In this document: piece after piece, positions 1 through 9,610 of the stretch
Layout of the letters: each line of letters opens with the position of its first letter
Numbering within the stretch: the first letter of the stretch is position 1
NCBI RefSeq assembly: GCF_031195445.1
Contig: NZ_CP133480.1
Coordinates: 3,154,501-3,218,500, forward strand
DNA from: Acuticoccus sp. MNP-M23
Lineage (GTDB): Bacteria > Pseudomonadota > Alphaproteobacteria > Rhizobiales > Amorphaceae
Length of the DNA stretch: 64,000 bases
Direction of reading: 5' to 3'
Notes under the pieces: generated by a model
What the model was told of the DNA's origin: nothing
Databases searched by the model: none
The model's input: the letters and a program-made list of their open reading frames with translations, nothing else
Translations under genes and position numbers: made by a program

Positions 1-122
1 TGATGTTCGGCATCATTCCGAAGCTGCCGGTGTTCGAGGCCTACATCGGGCGGTTGATGCAGCGCGACGCCTTCCAGCGCGCTTCTGCGCTGGACGACGC
101 CGCCGCGCAGCCGGCCGGCTGA
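1..122 (+). CDS. Glutathione S-transferase family protein, C-terminal end (partial)
   Basis: Only the last 39 or so codons are inside the window; the frame starts at base 3 and stops at 120-122. The visible peptide contains the PKLPVFEAYIGRLMQRDAFQRA stretch type (proline, aromatic, AYxxR, then a R-x-AFQRA helix) that closes the all-helical C-terminal domain of many bacterial glutathione S-transferases. The glutathione-binding thioredoxin-fold half lies upstream of the window, so substrate class cannot be judged. It is followed after 9 bases by the ceramidase-like gene on the same strand. Confidence 0.6.
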   Translation, partial: MFGIIPKLPVFEAYIGRLMQRDAFQRASALDDAAAQPAG

Positions 123-131
123 GGGCGCGCG

Positions 132-797
132 ATGGACTGGACCCGGCAGCTGGACAATTATTGCGAGCGGCTCGACCCTTCCTTCTGGGCCGAACCGGTC
201 AATGCGGTGACCAACGCGGCTTTCGTCATTGCGGCGATCATTGCGCTGATTGTGGCGCAGCGCCGCGGACGTCTCGACTGGCCGGTGGTGGTGCTGGCCG
301 CGATCATCGCCATCGTCGGCACCGGGTCATTCCTCTTTCACACGTTCGCGACGGTCTGGGCGGTGATGGCGGACGTGATCCCCATCCAGATCTTCATCCT
401 GTTTTATTTCGCGCTGGCCATGCGCCGTTTTGCCGGTCTGCCCTGGTGGGGGGCCGTGGTGGCGACGGCGATGTTCATGGTGCTGTCTTTCGCTGGCGGC
501 AACGCGCTTGGCCAGCTGGCCGGCAATGCGCTCAATGGGTCGGAGGGGTATGTCACGCCGCTCCTGGCGCTGATTGTGGTGGGCGCGTGGCTCCGCACAC
601 GCGGACGGACGGATGCAGGGCGCGCGCTCATTACAGGCGGGCTCCTGTTCGCCGTCTCGCTCACCTTCCGGACGATTGATGCCGGTGTGTGCCCGTCTTT
701 TGCGCTGGGCACACACTTCATCTGGCATATCCTAAACGGGATATTGCTCGGCTATCTCACCATCGCATTGGCGCGATATGGCCGCACCGCCGCCTAG
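132..797 (+). CDS. Ceramidase-like (CREST superfamily) membrane protein
   Basis: A 221-residue polytopic inner-membrane protein with about seven hydrophobic helices. It carries the hallmarks of the alkaline ceramidase family: an N-terminal [20 protein letters not shown] segment, a [21 protein letters not shown] segment with the conserved Ser, His and Asp, and a C-terminal [10 protein letters not shown] with the last two His of the zinc site. Family members are metal-dependent amide hydrolases acting on ceramides or similar lipids; the substrate here is unknown, since most alphaproteobacterial homologues are uncharacterised. Its 3' end overlaps the end of the convergent tpiA by four bases, so the two share a terminator region. 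Confidence 0.8.
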   Translation: MDWTRQLDNYCERLDPSFWAEPVNAVTNAAFVIAAIIALIVAQRRGRLDWPVVVLAAIIAIVGTGSFLFHTFATVWAVMADVIPIQIFILFYFALAMRRFAGLPWWGAVVATAMFMVLSFAGGNALGQLAGNALNGSEGYVTPLLALIVVGAWLRTRGRTDAGRALITGGLLFAVSLTFRTIDAGVCPSFALGTHFIWHILNGILLGYLTIALARYGRTAA

Positions 798-1534
798 TTC
801 TTGACGGCGGCGAGGGCGATGGCGAGAAAATCGTCGGCCTTGAGGCTGGCGCCGCCGATCAGTGCACCGCCCACTTCGGGCACGGCCAGCAATTCGGCCG
901 CGTTGGAGGGTTTGACCGAGCCGCCATAAAGAATCGGGACCGCGGCGCCGGGGAAGCGGGCGTCCAGCGTCTTGCGGATGGCGGCGTGCATGGCGGCCAC
1001 ATCGTCCGTGGACGGGGTGCGGCCGGTGCCGATCGCCCAGACCGGCTCGTAGGCCACGACGAGCCTTGCCGGGTCCAGCGTTTCGGGCAGCGAGCCGGCA
1101 AGCTGGCCGTTCACCACCGTCTCGGCGTTGCCGGCGTCACGCTCGGCTTCGGTTTCGCCGACGCACACGATGGCGCGCAGGCCGGCGCGCTGGGCAGCGG
1201 TCGCCTTGGCCGCCACCAGAGCATCGTCCTCGCCATGGTCGGCGCGGCGCTCCGAATGGCCGACAATGACGGTGGTGGCGCCGCAGGCGGCCAGCATTTC
1301 GGCGGCAATGTCGCCTGTGTGGGCGCCGTTCGGCTCCGGGTGGCAATCCTGGCCGCCGATTTCCAGCGGCGACACCGTGGCGCGCTCGGCGCACTTGGCC
1401 GTCAGGATTGCGGGCGGGCACACGATCAACGTGACGCCGTTGTGCGCCGCTTCCGGCGCTCTGGCGATCATCTTGCCGAACTCGCCAAGCGTGTTCGGGT
1501 CGCCATTCATTTTCCAGTTTCCAGCGATCAGCAT
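794..1534 (-). CDS. tpiA: Triosephosphate isomerase
   Basis: Cytoplasmic glycolytic/gluconeogenic enzyme interconverting dihydroxyacetone phosphate and glyceraldehyde 3-phosphate. The 246-residue product is standard length. Visible motifs are the N-terminal AGNWKMNG (Asn6, Lys8), VIVGHSERR with the electrophilic His93, and [11 protein letters not shown] with the catalytic base Glu163; the phosphate-gripping [10 protein letters not shown] loop follows. The start at 1534 is chosen because [11 protein letters not shown] is where the family begins; an in-frame upstream ATG at 1633 would add 33 residues of non-conserved sequence. It is divergent from ppiD with 152 bases between the start codons, the usual alphaproteobacterial arrangement. 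Confidence 0.97.
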   Translation of the reverse strand: MLIAGNWKMNGDPNTLGEFGKMIARAPEAAHNGVTLIVCPPAILTAKCAERATVSPLEIGGQDCHPEPNGAHTGDIAAEMLAACGATTVIVGHSERRADHGEDDALVAAKATAAQRAGLRAIVCVGETEAERDAGNAETVVNGQLAGSLPETLDPARLVVAYEPVWAIGTGRTPSTDDVAAMHAAIRKTLDARFPGAAVPILYGGSVKPSNAAELLAVPEVGGALIGGASLKADDFLAIALAAVKN

Positions 1535-1686
1535 CGAAGGCCCTTTGCAATTATCGTCCCGCTCGGGCAGGGAAGTGGGGGAGCCGCGGGTCGCGGGGTC
1601 GCGCTTGCGGCTCGGTTGGCCCGAACATATCATCGTATACGCTGCACCATAGCAGCGATAACAACAGCAAGAACGTACTTCTCATT

Positions 1687-3570
1687 ATGCTGAACGCACT
1701 GAGGCGCGGCGCGAAGACGATCTTCGCGAAAATCCTGATCGGTCTCTTGGTCCTGTCCTTCGCCGTCTGGGGCATCGCGGACTTTGTGAACCAGATCGAT
1801 CCCACCGAAGTTGCCCGGGCGGGCGAAACACCGGTATCGGCTGCGGAATATTCGCGCCGGTATCAGCGTGCCATGAACGCCATGGCCCAGCAGACCGGCC
1901 AGGGGCTGACCCCGCAACAGGCCCAGGCGTTCGGCCTGCCGAACCAGGTCCTGTCGCAGCTGGTCACCGAAGCGTTGCAGGTGGACGCCGCCCGCGCGCT
2001 GGGTGTCGACATCGGCGACGAGATGCTGGCCGAGCGTATCCGCGAGGATGAAGCGTTCGCCGGATCGAACGGCGAGTTCAGCCGCGCCCGGTTCGACCAG
2101 CTCCTCGGCAGCAACCGCTACATGGAGGCTGAATATCTTGAGGTGGAGCGCGCTGCGGCCGCCCAGGATATTCTGATCGGCTCGCTGGTGGGCGGTCTGA
2201 AGGTGCCCGAACCCTACCTTCAAGCCTACAACCGCTATCAGAATCAGACCCGCACGGTGCGCTACATCACGCTGACCGACGATGCGCTGGGTCCGATCGA
2301 GGACCCCACCCAAGCGGCACTGCAGACCTATTACGACGCCAACAAGGCCGATTTCCGCGCACCGGAGTATCGCGGCCTGTCGATGGTGACATTGTCGCCC
2401 GAGGCGCTGGCCGAGCCGGACGCGGTGAGCGCCGAAGCGGTCCGCCGCGCCTACGATGCGAACGGCGCCTATGGCGAGCCGGAGCAGCGCGCGGTGCAGC
2501 AGATCATCCTCGACGATCCCGAGATTGCCCAGAAGGCCGTGGATGCGCTCAACAACGGTGCTGCGTTTTCCGCAGTCCTGAGGGAGCTCGGCCGCACGTT
2601 CGCCGAGGTGGACCTTGGCACGGTGGCAAGGTCCGATCTTGTCGATCCGGCGGTGGCGGACGCGGCCTTCTCGCTGGACCGCAAGGGCGCTGCGGTGGTG
2701 GACGGGCGCTTCGGCCCCACGCTGGTGCGCGTCTCGGAGATTGTCGCGGCAGGGAAGACGCCGCTGGAACAGGTTGAAGCCGAGATCCGCACCGAACTGG
2801 CGCTGGACGAGGCGCGCGACCAGATCCGCGCGCTCTACAACAGCGTCGAGGATGCGGTGGCTGGCGGTGCGCGCGTTGCGGAAATTGCCGAGCGCTTCTC
2901 GTTGCCGACGCGGTCCGTCGCCTCCGTGGATGCGCAGGGTCGAGCGGCTGACGGCACCTATCCGGACCCGCGGGTGGACGAGGCCGTGCTGTCGGCGGGG
3001 TTTGCCGCCGCAGAAGGCGACGATGCCGAGCCGGTTACCGTGGGCGATGGCTACACCTGGGTGCAGGTGGATACCGTGACCCCCGCCGCGGATCGCCCGT
3101 TTGCGGACGTGGAGGGCGACGTGCTGGTGGCGTGGACCCGCGCCGAGAAGGTGAACCGCCTGGCCGATATCGCCGCCAAGGCGCTGGCGGCAGTGGAAGG
3201 CGGCACGCCGATGGACGAGGTCGCGGCGACTTACGGCGCGACGGCGGAGACCGCTGGCGAGATCTCGCGCGGGGCACCTGCCGCGGCCATGCCGCAGCAG
3301 GCCATTGCGGCCGCGTTTGAGGGACCGCTCGGCCATACCGCATCTGTGATTGCCGAAGACGGCAGCCACGTGGTGCTGAAGGTGACCGAGGTGTCCGAGC
3401 CGGCCTTCTTTGCCAATGCGGCTGACCTGCAAAATGTCCGCACGACGCTGAATGACGGGATTGCCGAGGGGCTCATCTTCGAGCTGGTGAACGCCCGCCA
3501 GGGCGAAGTGGGCGCCACGGTCAACCAGCCGGTGCTGAACCAGATCATCGGTCTGGAGCAAGGCTCGTGA
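1687..3570 (+). CDS. ppiD: Peptidyl-prolyl isomerase / periplasmic chaperone PpiD
   Basis: A 627-residue SurA/PpiD-type folding factor. The N-terminus (MLNALRRGAKTIFAKILIGLLVLSFAVWGI) is a signal anchor leaving the rest in the periplasm. Residues 40-160 are the SurA-like chaperone region (TPVSAAEYSRRYQRAMNAM), residues about 260-365 a diverged parvulin domain (EQRAVQQIIL ... LGRTFAEVDLGTV), and a second parvulin-like fold precedes the C-terminus. Like E. coli PpiD, isomerase activity may be weak, since the parvulin signature is poorly kept. It works at the Sec translocon exit on newly exported outer-membrane and secreted proteins. The trpD start follows after 30 bases, so it probably heads the trpD-lexA transcription unit. 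Confidence 0.93.
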   Translation: MLNALRRGAKTIFAKILIGLLVLSFAVWGIADFVNQIDPTEVARAGETPVSAAEYSRRYQRAMNAMAQQTGQGLTPQQAQAFGLPNQVLSQLVTEALQVDAARALGVDIGDEMLAERIREDEAFAGSNGEFSRARFDQLLGSNRYMEAEYLEVERAAAAQDILIGSLVGGLKVPEPYLQAYNRYQNQTRTVRYITLTDDALGPIEDPTQAALQTYYDANKADFRAPEYRGLSMVTLSPEALAEPDAVSAEAVRRAYDANGAYGEPEQRAVQQIILDDPEIAQKAVDALNNGAAFSAVLRELGRTFAEVDLGTVARSDLVDPAVADAAFSLDRKGAAVVDGRFGPTLVRVSEIVAAGKTPLEQVEAEIRTELALDEARDQIRALYNSVEDAVAGGARVAEIAERFSLPTRSVASVDAQGRAADGTYPDPRVDEAVLSAGFAAAEGDDAEPVTVGDGYTWVQVDTVTPAADRPFADVEGDVLVAWTRAEKVNRLADIAAKALAAVEGGTPMDEVAATYGATAETAGEISRGAPAAAMPQQAIAAAFEGPLGHTASVIAEDGSHVVLKVTEVSEPAFFANAADLQNVRTTLNDGIAEGLIFELVNARQGEVGATVNQPVLNQIIGLEQGS

Positions 3571-3600
3571 CCGGCGCCGACCGCCGCCCGGAGGCAGCCC

Positions 3601-4623
3601 ATGGCTGACCTCAAGGCGCTGATTGCAAAGGCGGCTACCGGCGCACCGCTCACCCGTGCCGAAGCCAGCGAGGCCTTCAACGTCCTGATGTCCGGCGAAG
3701 CGACGCCGGCACAGATCGGCGGCCTGCTGATGCTGATGCGTGTTCGCGGCGAGACGGTGGACGAGATTGCCGGCGCGGTGGAGGTGATGCGCGCCAAGAT
3801 GACCACGGTCAGCGCGCCCGCCAGCGCCATCGACATTGTGGGCACCGGCGGCGATGCCTCCGGCAGCTACAACGTGTCCACCTGCGCGGCCTTCATCGTG
3901 GCAGGCGCGGGCGTGCCGGTGGCCAAGCACGGCAACCGCGCGCTGTCGTCGCGCTCCGGCGCGGCCGATGTCCTGTCGGCGCTCGGCGTCCGGATCGACC
4001 TGTCGCCCATCGGCATTGCGGCCTGCATCGAGAAGGCGGGCATCGGCTTCATGTTCGCGCCCGCCCACCACGCCGCCATGAAGCATGTGGGTCCGGCCCG
4101 CGTGGAGCTTGGCACGCGCACGGTCTTCAACCTTCTGGGGCCGCTGTCCAACCCGGCCGGCGTCAAGCGGCAGCTCGTGGGCGTCTATTCCCGTGACTGG
4201 GTGCGTCCGCTGGCGGACGTGCTCAACACGCTCGGCACCGAGCGCGCCATTGTCGTTCACGGCAGTGACGGGCTCGACGAGATGACCACCACCGGCGAGA
4301 CCTTCGTGGCCTCCGTCGAAGATGGTGCGGTCAGCGAATACACCGTGGAACCCGGCGCGCTGGGCCTTGCCCGCGCCGAACCGTCGGATCTGGTCGGCGG
4401 CGATGCGGCCCACAATGCCGAGGCGCTGCGTGCGGTGCTTGGCGGCGCTTCCGGCGCCTACCGCGATATTGCCGCGCTCAATGCGGGCGCTGCGCTGCAT
4501 GTGGCGGGCGCTGCCGAAACGCTGGAGGAGGGGCTGGCACTCGCCTTCAGGAGCCTCGACGAGGGTCTGGCGCTGACACGGCTCAACGCGCTGGTTACGG
4601 TTGCCGACGCGGTCGCGCCCTGA
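3601..4623 (+). CDS. trpD: Anthranilate phosphoribosyltransferase
   Basis: Second step of tryptophan synthesis: transfers phosphoribose from PRPP to anthranilate. The 340-residue product has the family's landmarks: the helical N-terminal domain with [22 protein letters not shown], the PRPP loop [17 protein letters not shown], the [21 protein letters not shown] anthranilate/PRPP region, and [14 protein letters not shown] clear ribosome-binding site (GGAGG) lies 7 bases before the ATG. Its stop codon TGA overlaps the ATG of the next gene (ATGA-type junction at 4620-4626), so translation is probably coupled. No trpE or trpG lies here, which is usual in Rhizobiales, where trpE(G) is elsewhere. 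Confidence 0.96.
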   Translation: MADLKALIAKAATGAPLTRAEASEAFNVLMSGEATPAQIGGLLMLMRVRGETVDEIAGAVEVMRAKMTTVSAPASAIDIVGTGGDASGSYNVSTCAAFIVAGAGVPVAKHGNRALSSRSGAADVLSALGVRIDLSPIGIAACIEKAGIGFMFAPAHHAAMKHVGPARVELGTRTVFNLLGPLSNPAGVKRQLVGVYSRDWVRPLADVLNTLGTERAIVVHGSDGLDEMTTTGETFVASVEDGAVSEYTVEPGALGLARAEPSDLVGGDAAHNAEALRAVLGGASGAYRDIAALNAGAALHVAGAAETLEEGLALAFRSLDEGLALTRLNALVTVADAVAP

Positions 4624-5891
4624 TGGACGGCGGATCGGACATTCTGGCCCGGATCGAGGTCTACAAGCGGCAGGAGATTGCTGCCGCGCGCCTGATCGAA
4701 GACGTGGCCCTGTGGCGCGAACGCGCCGAGGCCATGCCGCCGGCTCGCGATTTTTCCGGCGCGCTGCGGGCGCGGACCGACAACGGCCAGCCCGCGCTGA
4801 TTGCCGAGATCAAGAAGGCAAGCCCCTCCAAGGGCCTCATCCGCGCGGACTTCGACCCGCCGGCGCTGGCCAGAGCCTACGCCGACGGCGGCGCTGCGTG
4901 CCTCTCCATCCTCACCGATGCCCCCTCGTTTCAAGGGGCGCCGGAGTTCTTGGAGGATGCCCGAAAGGCGGTGTCGCTGCCGGCCTTGCGCAAGGACTTC
5001 ATGTACGTGCCGGAGCAGGTGTTCCAGGCGCGGGCCTGGGGCGCCGATGCGATTCTCGTCATCATGACGGCGGTGGACGACGAGATGGCCGCCTCGCTGG
5101 TGGACACGGCTGCCGCCTTCGGCATGGCGGCGCTGCTGGAAGTCCACGACGAGCGCGATCTTGAACGCGCGCTCCGGCTGCCGTCGGCGCTGATCGGCAT
5201 CAACAACCGCGATCTGCGCAGCTTCCGCACCGACCTTGGCGTGACCGAACGCCTGGCGCCTTTGGTGCCGGCCGACAGGCTGGTGATTGCCGAGTCCGGC
5301 ATTGCCACCAATGCCGACGTGGCGCGGTTGCAGTCCTCAGGCGTGAACGCCTTTCTGGTTGGCGAAAGCCTGATGCGCCACGACGACGTGACCGCCGCAA
5401 CCCGTGCGCTTCTGGGCAGCGGCCTCACCCATCTGGCCGCAGACGGTTCGGCGCACATGGTGAATGTCGGCGCGAAGGCGGAAACCGAGCGGTCGGCCAC
5501 GGCCGAGGGCGTCGTGACGATGGCGCCCGAAACGCTCGCCGCCATCGAGGCCGGCAACATCAAGAAGGGCGATGTCCTGTCGGTTGCGCGCATTGCGGGT
5601 ATCATGGCGGCCAAGCGCACGTCGGACATCATTCCGCTGTGCCACCCCATCGCGCTCACCGGCGTCACGGTCGACCTCTCGCCGGATGCGTCGCTGCCGG
5701 GTGTTCGGATTGTGGCGCGCGCAACCACCACGGGTAAGACCGGCGTGGAGATGGAAGCGTTGACGGCCGCCACCGCAGCCGCGCTCACCGTCTACGACAT
5801 GGCGAAGGCACTCGACCGTGCGATGGTGATCGGCCCGGTGCGCCTTCTGGAGAAAGCGGGAGGGCGCTCCGGCCACTGGCGCGCCCCATGA
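4623..5891 (+). CDS. trpC-moaC: TrpC-MoaC fusion: indole-3-glycerol-phosphate synthase joined to cyclic pyranopterin monophosphate synthase
   Basis: One uninterrupted 422-codon frame encodes two enzymes. Residues 1-265 are complete TrpC (closes the indole ring for tryptophan): [11 protein letters not shown] (Lys64), LRKDFMYVP (Lys124), LLEVHDE (Glu173), GINNRDL and IAESGI are all present. Residues 267-422 are complete MoaC (molybdopterin step 1b): [40 protein letters not shown] and YDMAKALDR with catalytic Asp392 and Lys395. The join is at [10 protein letters not shown], so the TrpC stop and MoaC start codons are gone with almost no linker. An internal ATG exists at 5457 (HMVNV), but starting there would remove the first conserved MoaC strand. 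The gene overlaps moeA by ATGA. A natural fusion is most likely; a base-calling error that hides a stop is the alternative. Confidence 0.92.
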   Translation: MDGGSDILARIEVYKRQEIAAARLIEDVALWRERAEAMPPARDFSGALRARTDNGQPALIAEIKKASPSKGLIRADFDPPALARAYADGGAACLSILTDAPSFQGAPEFLEDARKAVSLPALRKDFMYVPEQVFQARAWGADAILVIMTAVDDEMAASLVDTAAAFGMAALLEVHDERDLERALRLPSALIGINNRDLRSFRTDLGVTERLAPLVPADRLVIAESGIATNADVARLQSSGVNAFLVGESLMRHDDVTAATRALLGSGLTHLAADGSAHMVNVGAKAETERSATAEGVVTMAPETLAAIEAGNIKKGDVLSVARIAGIMAAKRTSDIIPLCHPIALTGVTVDLSPDASLPGVRIVARATTTGKTGVEMEALTAATAAALTVYDMAKALDRAMVIGPVRLLEKAGGRSGHWRAP

Positions 5892-7054
5892 TCGACGTGG
5901 ACGAGGCGCGCCGCCGGCTCTTTGCCACCGCGCGCCGGACCGCTGCCGAAACCGTGCCGCTGTCCGCCGCCACCGGACGCGTCCTCGCCGCGCCCGTGAC
6001 GGCGCTCCGCAACCAGCCGCCCTTCGCCGCATCCGCCATGGATGGCTACGCCGTGCGCGCCGCCGATCTTTCCGCTCCGCTCCAGGTGGTGGGGGAGGCG
6101 GCAGCCGGCGGCCGCTTTGAAAGGCCGCTCGGACAGGGCGAGGCCGTGCGCATTTTCACCGGCGCGCCTGTCCCGGAGGGCGCCGATGCCGTCCTCATCC
6201 AGGAGGACGTGACCCGCACCGGCGACACCATCACCACAACAGAGACGCTGTCTCCCGGCGCCAACATGCGCGAAGCAGCGCTCGACTTTGCGCAAGGCGA
6301 CATCCTGCTGCCCGCCGGGCTCCGCCTTGCACCCCGCCATGTGGCCCTGGCGGGGGCAGGGGGGCACGGCACGGTTCCGGTGCAATGCCGCCCGCGGGTT
6401 GCAATTCTGGCAACGGGAGACGAGCTCGTCGTCCCCGGCGCGCCCCTTGGTGCGGACAGCATTGTCGCCTCCACAACCCCCGCAATTGCCGCAATGGTGG
6501 AGGCGGCGGGCGGCGTGGCCGTCGACCTTGGCATTGCCCCGGACGATCAGGCCGAAATTGCGCGGCGCGCCCGTGCCGGGCTTGATGAGGCGGACATCCT
6601 GGTCACCCTCGGCGGCGCGTCTGTCGGTGACCACGATCTTGTCCGCCCGGCACTGGCCGACCTCGGCATTGCGCTCGATTTCTGGAAGGTCGCCGTCCGT
6701 CCGGGGAAACCGCTGATGTTTGCGCCAGAGCCGCTGGTGCTCGGCCTGCCCGGCAACCCGGTGTCCGGTGTGGTCTGCACAATCCTGTTTCTGGTGCCGC
6801 TGGTGGAGGCGATGCTCGGGATCGAGACGCCGGGACCCACCCTGCACGACGGCATCCTTGCCGCCGCCCTGCCCAAGAACGGTCCGCGGCGTGACCATGT
6901 GCGCGCGCGCCGCACCGAAAGCGGTTTGGCAGCATTCGACCGGCAGGATTCGTCAATGCTCGCTATACTCAGCAGGGCGGACGCGCTTATTGTTCGCCAG
7001 CCCCACGCGCCGGCGGCGCAGCCGGGCGAACCGTGTGTGTACATCGCGCTCTGA
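5888..7054 (+). CDS. moeA: Molybdopterin molybdenumtransferase
   Basis: Last step of molybdenum cofactor synthesis: inserts molybdate into adenylylated molybdopterin. The 388-residue product has the MoeA landmarks: [15 protein letters not shown] near residue 45, [19 protein letters not shown], the ATGDEL and SVGDHD motifs of the MogA-like domain, VRPGKPLMF and GLPGNPVS, then the C-terminal barrel domain (RRDHVRARR). Its ATG is inside the stop region of the TrpC-MoaC gene (4-base overlap), linking the Moco and Trp genes in one operon. The remaining Moco genes (moaA, moaD, moaE, mogA) are not in the window. Confidence 0.95.
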   Translation: MIDVDEARRRLFATARRTAAETVPLSAATGRVLAAPVTALRNQPPFAASAMDGYAVRAADLSAPLQVVGEAAAGGRFERPLGQGEAVRIFTGAPVPEGADAVLIQEDVTRTGDTITTTETLSPGANMREAALDFAQGDILLPAGLRLAPRHVALAGAGGHGTVPVQCRPRVAILATGDELVVPGAPLGADSIVASTTPAIAAMVEAAGGVAVDLGIAPDDQAEIARRARAGLDEADILVTLGGASVGDHDLVRPALADLGIALDFWKVAVRPGKPLMFAPEPLVLGLPGNPVSGVVCTILFLVPLVEAMLGIETPGPTLHDGILAAALPKNGPRRDHVRARRTESGLAAFDRQDSSMLAILSRADALIVRQPHAPAAQPGEPCVYIAL

Positions 7055-7103
7055 GTTCTGTTCTTTTCCAAGAGAGCAGCCTGAACGAATGAAGAAGGTT
7101 GTA

Positions 7104-7118
7104 GAACACACGACGAAC
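7104..7118 (+). promoter_or_regulatory. LexA operator (SOS box), alphaproteobacterial type
   Basis: GAAC-ACACGAC-GAAC at 7104-7118 is an exact GAAC-N7-GAAC direct repeat, the reverse complement of the GTTC-N7-GTTC box bound by alphaproteobacterial LexA. It lies 86 bases before the lexA start, so lexA is very likely autoregulated from its own promoter after moeA, besides any read-through from upstream. Confidence 0.85.
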
Positions 7119-7203
7119 GTGTACAAAGTGTTCATGGATCGATCGAAGCGATTCGCAAACTCTCATGCGCGCACGGTGTGCGCCGGCCAATTCGGTTGGG
7201 CTA

Positions 7204-7920
7204 ATGCTGACGAAAAAGCAGTACGATCTCCTCATGTTCATCCACCAGCGGATGACGGAGTCCGGTGTGCCGCCCTCCTTCGAAGAGATGAAGGACGCGC
7301 TCGACCTGAAGTCGAAGTCCGGCATCCACCGGCTGATCACGGCGCTTGAGGAGCGGGGCTTCATTCGGCGCCTGCCCAACCGCGCCAGAGCGCTGGAAGT
7401 GTTGCGTCTTCCCGATTCCATCCAGCCGCCCGCCCGCCAGAAGGGGTTCTCCCCATCGGTGATCGAAGGGTCCAACAGGCCGGCCGAGCGGGTCAACTTC
7501 TCCCGTCCGCCGCTGCGCCCGGTCCAGGCGGCTGTCGAGGTTGTCGATGTGCCGATGATGGGCCGGATTGCTGCCGGCGTTCCCATCGAGGCAATCCAGC
7601 AGAAGAGCCACGCCGTTCACCTCCCGGCCGACATGCTCGGCCCGGGCGAACACTTCGCACTCGAAGTCCGCGGCGACTCAATGATCGACGCCGGCATCAA
7701 CGACGGTGACACGGTTGTCGTCCGCCGGACCGACCGCGCGGAGACCGGTGAGATTGTCGTTGCCCTGGTGGACGAGGAGGAGGCGACCCTGAAGCGCCTT
7801 CGCAAGCGCGGCAACACCGTTGCGCTGGAAGCGGCCAATCCGCAGTACGAGACGCGCATCTTCGGCTCGGACCGCGTCCGCATCCAGGGCAAGCTGGTGG
7901 CACTCCTGCGCCAGTACTGA
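7204..7920 (+). CDS. lexA: SOS response repressor LexA
   Basis: A 238-residue repressor-protease. Residues 1-65 are the winged-helix DNA-binding domain ([28 protein letters not shown] ... [15 protein letters not shown]). After a linker, residues 110-238 form the S24 domain: the self-cleavage bond is Ala124-Gly125 in GRIAAGVP, the nucleophile Ser159 is in RGDSMID and the general base Lys197 in EATLKRL. RecA-stimulated cleavage derepresses DNA-damage genes. The start at 7204 matches the family N-terminus (MLTKKQ); an upstream ATG at 7165 would add 13 unconserved residues. Preceded by its own SOS box. No comEC or gltX follows, as is often seen; the next gene is tRNA-Ser. Confidence 0.97.
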   Translation: MLTKKQYDLLMFIHQRMTESGVPPSFEEMKDALDLKSKSGIHRLITALEERGFIRRLPNRARALEVLRLPDSIQPPARQKGFSPSVIEGSNRPAERVNFSRPPLRPVQAAVEVVDVPMMGRIAAGVPIEAIQQKSHAVHLPADMLGPGEHFALEVRGDSMIDAGINDGDTVVVRRTDRAETGEIVVALVDEEEATLKRLRKRGNTVALEAANPQYETRIFGSDRVRIQGKLVALLRQY

Positions 7921-8200
7921 ACCGGCACCGCTCTGACGTTATTCGGGGTTGCTGCCTGCCCGACCCTTGCGTGTGTCACAGCGGGGCAATGCGATCATGC
8001 CGGCCGCGTCGCAAGCCGATCAAGGCGATTTCAACCAAGGCGTCACTGCGCCCCGAACGCTTTCGCCTCCGAATAAGTGATCGGCCGTCTGCGCTGCGGT
8101 GCGATCTCCGCGCAGTGCGGAGCGCTGGCAAAAAATAGCGTTAAGCGCGGTGATTAGCGGCTTGCCGATCCGCTCAAGCCCGACTAGGTATTGCGCCGCG

Positions 8201-8290
8201 GGAGAGGTGCCGGAGCGGTCGAACGGGGCGGTCTCGAAAACCGTTGTGCGAGCAATCGTACCCAGGGTTCGAATCCCTGTCTCTCCGCCA
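8201..8290 (+). tRNA. tRNA-Ser(CGA)
   Basis: A 90-base class II tRNA with encoded CCA. The acceptor strand GGAGAGG pairs with TCTCTCC (last pair G-T), the anticodon loop CTCGAAA holds CGA (reads UCG), the long variable arm TGCGA-GCAA-TCGTA pairs, and the T arm is CAGGG-TTCGAAT-CCCTG, followed by discriminator G and CCA. Decayed mobile DNA follows directly, consistent with use of this tRNA 3' end as an insertion site. Confidence 0.96.
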
Positions 8291-8474
8291 TTTGATCAGT
8301 GTCCTTGTTTTTCAATGATTTAGCTAGGTCTTACCTGGCAGAGTTAATTAGCAAACTGCATAGCGCTGACTGTGTGATTGAGCGTCGGGTATGCCGGATC
8401 ATGCATGGCGCTATTTCATGGATAATTGCAGTTAGACCCGAGAGCCATTCTAAAGCCCTTAGGGCGGTTCGCGC

Positions 8475-9380
8475 TCAGTCTGGGTCATAGCCGGCTGCGC
8501 GGAACTAGGCTCGGGCCTCGTCCGGCGTGACGAGGTCGAGGATTTCGCCGATGCGGTCCCACAGGTTGGTGACGGTTCGCTCCGCCGCCGTTCGAAGGAG
8601 CGCCTTGATCTTGGCGAAGGCCATCTAGATCGGGTTGAAGTCGGGGCTATAGGGCGGCAGGAACATGAGCCTCGCCCCGGCGCTCTCGATCAGGGCGCGA
8701 ACGCGGCAGCCCTTTTGACTGCCGAGGTTGTCCATCACGACGACATCGCCCGGCGACAGGCATGGTGCGAGAACCTGCTCCACGCAGGCCTCGAACCAGA
8801 TGCCGTTGATCGCCCGGTCCAACGCCGTCGGCAGGACGATCCACGACAGCGAGAGCCCTGCGAGCAGCGCTGTCGTCTTCCAATGGTCGAACGGCAGCGG
8901 CATGCGCAGCCTAGTCCGCCGGGCGCATCGGCCGTGGGTGTGGGCCATCTTCGTGTAGGCCCAGGTCTCGTCGACGAAAATCAGGCGCTTGGCGTCGAGC
9001 TCGTCCTGTCCGTCGAACCAAGCGTGCCGCCGGGCAAGAATGTCCGCGCGGTCCTGCTCAACCGCGTGGCCAGTCTTTTTTGCGCGTGATCTCATGGCGG
9101 CGGAAGAAGCGCGACAGCGCCGAGAGGGAGACGGTGCCGCCGGTTTCACCGAACCTTGCCTTCAGATTGACAAGGGTGATGTCGCCGGTGCCGTCCTGGA
9201 TCGCGAGGGTGGGCTCGGCTGGACTTTGGTGAGGTAGGACCAGCGGTCGCCACCTTGGCGCCCGGCGCGGCATGAGCCGTTGCGTTGCCAAGCCTCGTAA
9301 CGTCGGGTCGGCGTGGTTGGAGCGACGTCGAAACACGGCGCGGCCCGCCGGCGGGTCATGCCGGCGTGATGCACATGCGC
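8475..9380 (-). pseudogene. IS630-family transposase, broken
   Basis: Pieces of one IS630-type DDE transposase are spread over several frames. The helix-turn-helix part (TRRRAAPCFDVAPTT ... GRQGGDRW) lies near 9280-9360, the middle (GDITLVNLKARFGETGGTVSLSALSRFFRRHEI) near 9075-9185 in another frame, and the catalytic core in 8625-9070 (LIFVDETWAYTKMAHTHGRC, then VVMDNLGSQKG, then LPPYSPDFNPI). Here the codon expected for the third catalytic residue (NPI-E) is TAG at 8625-8627. The frame then resumes (MAFAKIKALLRTAAERTV) and shifts once more before the terminal FRAAGYDPD at 8475. With at least three lesions, one at the active site, it is dead. Confidence 0.85.
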
Positions 9381-9393
9381 CCCGGGCTGCCAC

Positions 9394-9610
9394 AAAAGAA
9401 TCCACCTCACGTCTTTCGTGGAGGCCCTTGCGAACATGGTCGTCGGCTATGCCATCGCAATCGCGACGCAGCTCGTCGTGTTTGCGTCGTTCGGCCTGCC
9501 GGTGCGCATTTCGGACGCGCTCGGGATCGGCACGGTGTTCACCCATCTTGAGCCTGGTGCGCAGCGTCGTTCTGCGGCGGGTGTTCGCGGTGTTTCGGGT
9601 CCGCACCTGC
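9394..9610 (+). pseudogene. Small two-helix membrane protein gene, frameshifted
   Basis: From a GTG at 9418 the frame reads VEALANMVVGYAIAIATQLVV, then FASFGLPVRISDALGIGTVFTHL. The neighbouring frame continues from about 9548 with LSLVRSVVLRRVFAVF. Joined, these give a protein of about 65 residues with two membrane helices and a basic C-terminal end. It resembles small membrane proteins that accompany phage or integrated elements in alphaproteobacteria; I believe these are the DUF7220 type, but the name comes from memory. A single one-base shift near 9548 breaks it. It lies just beyond the IS630 ruin. Confidence 0.45.

Noticed and set aside
1630-4500. A 956-codon open frame on the minus strand antisense to ppiD and trpD
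   Set aside because: Its sequence is Arg/His/Gly-rich with no family pattern; it is the usual mirror of a high-GC gene's codon bias, and ppiD/trpD on the other strand are certain.
8099-8323. A 74-codon frame across tRNA-Ser
   Set aside because: The peptide GEVPERSNGAVSKTVV ... is the well-known spurious translation of a tRNA-Ser gene.
8299-8490. Small gene of 63 codons after tRNA-Ser
   Set aside because: No ribosome site or family pattern, and it runs into the IS630 C-terminus on the other strand.
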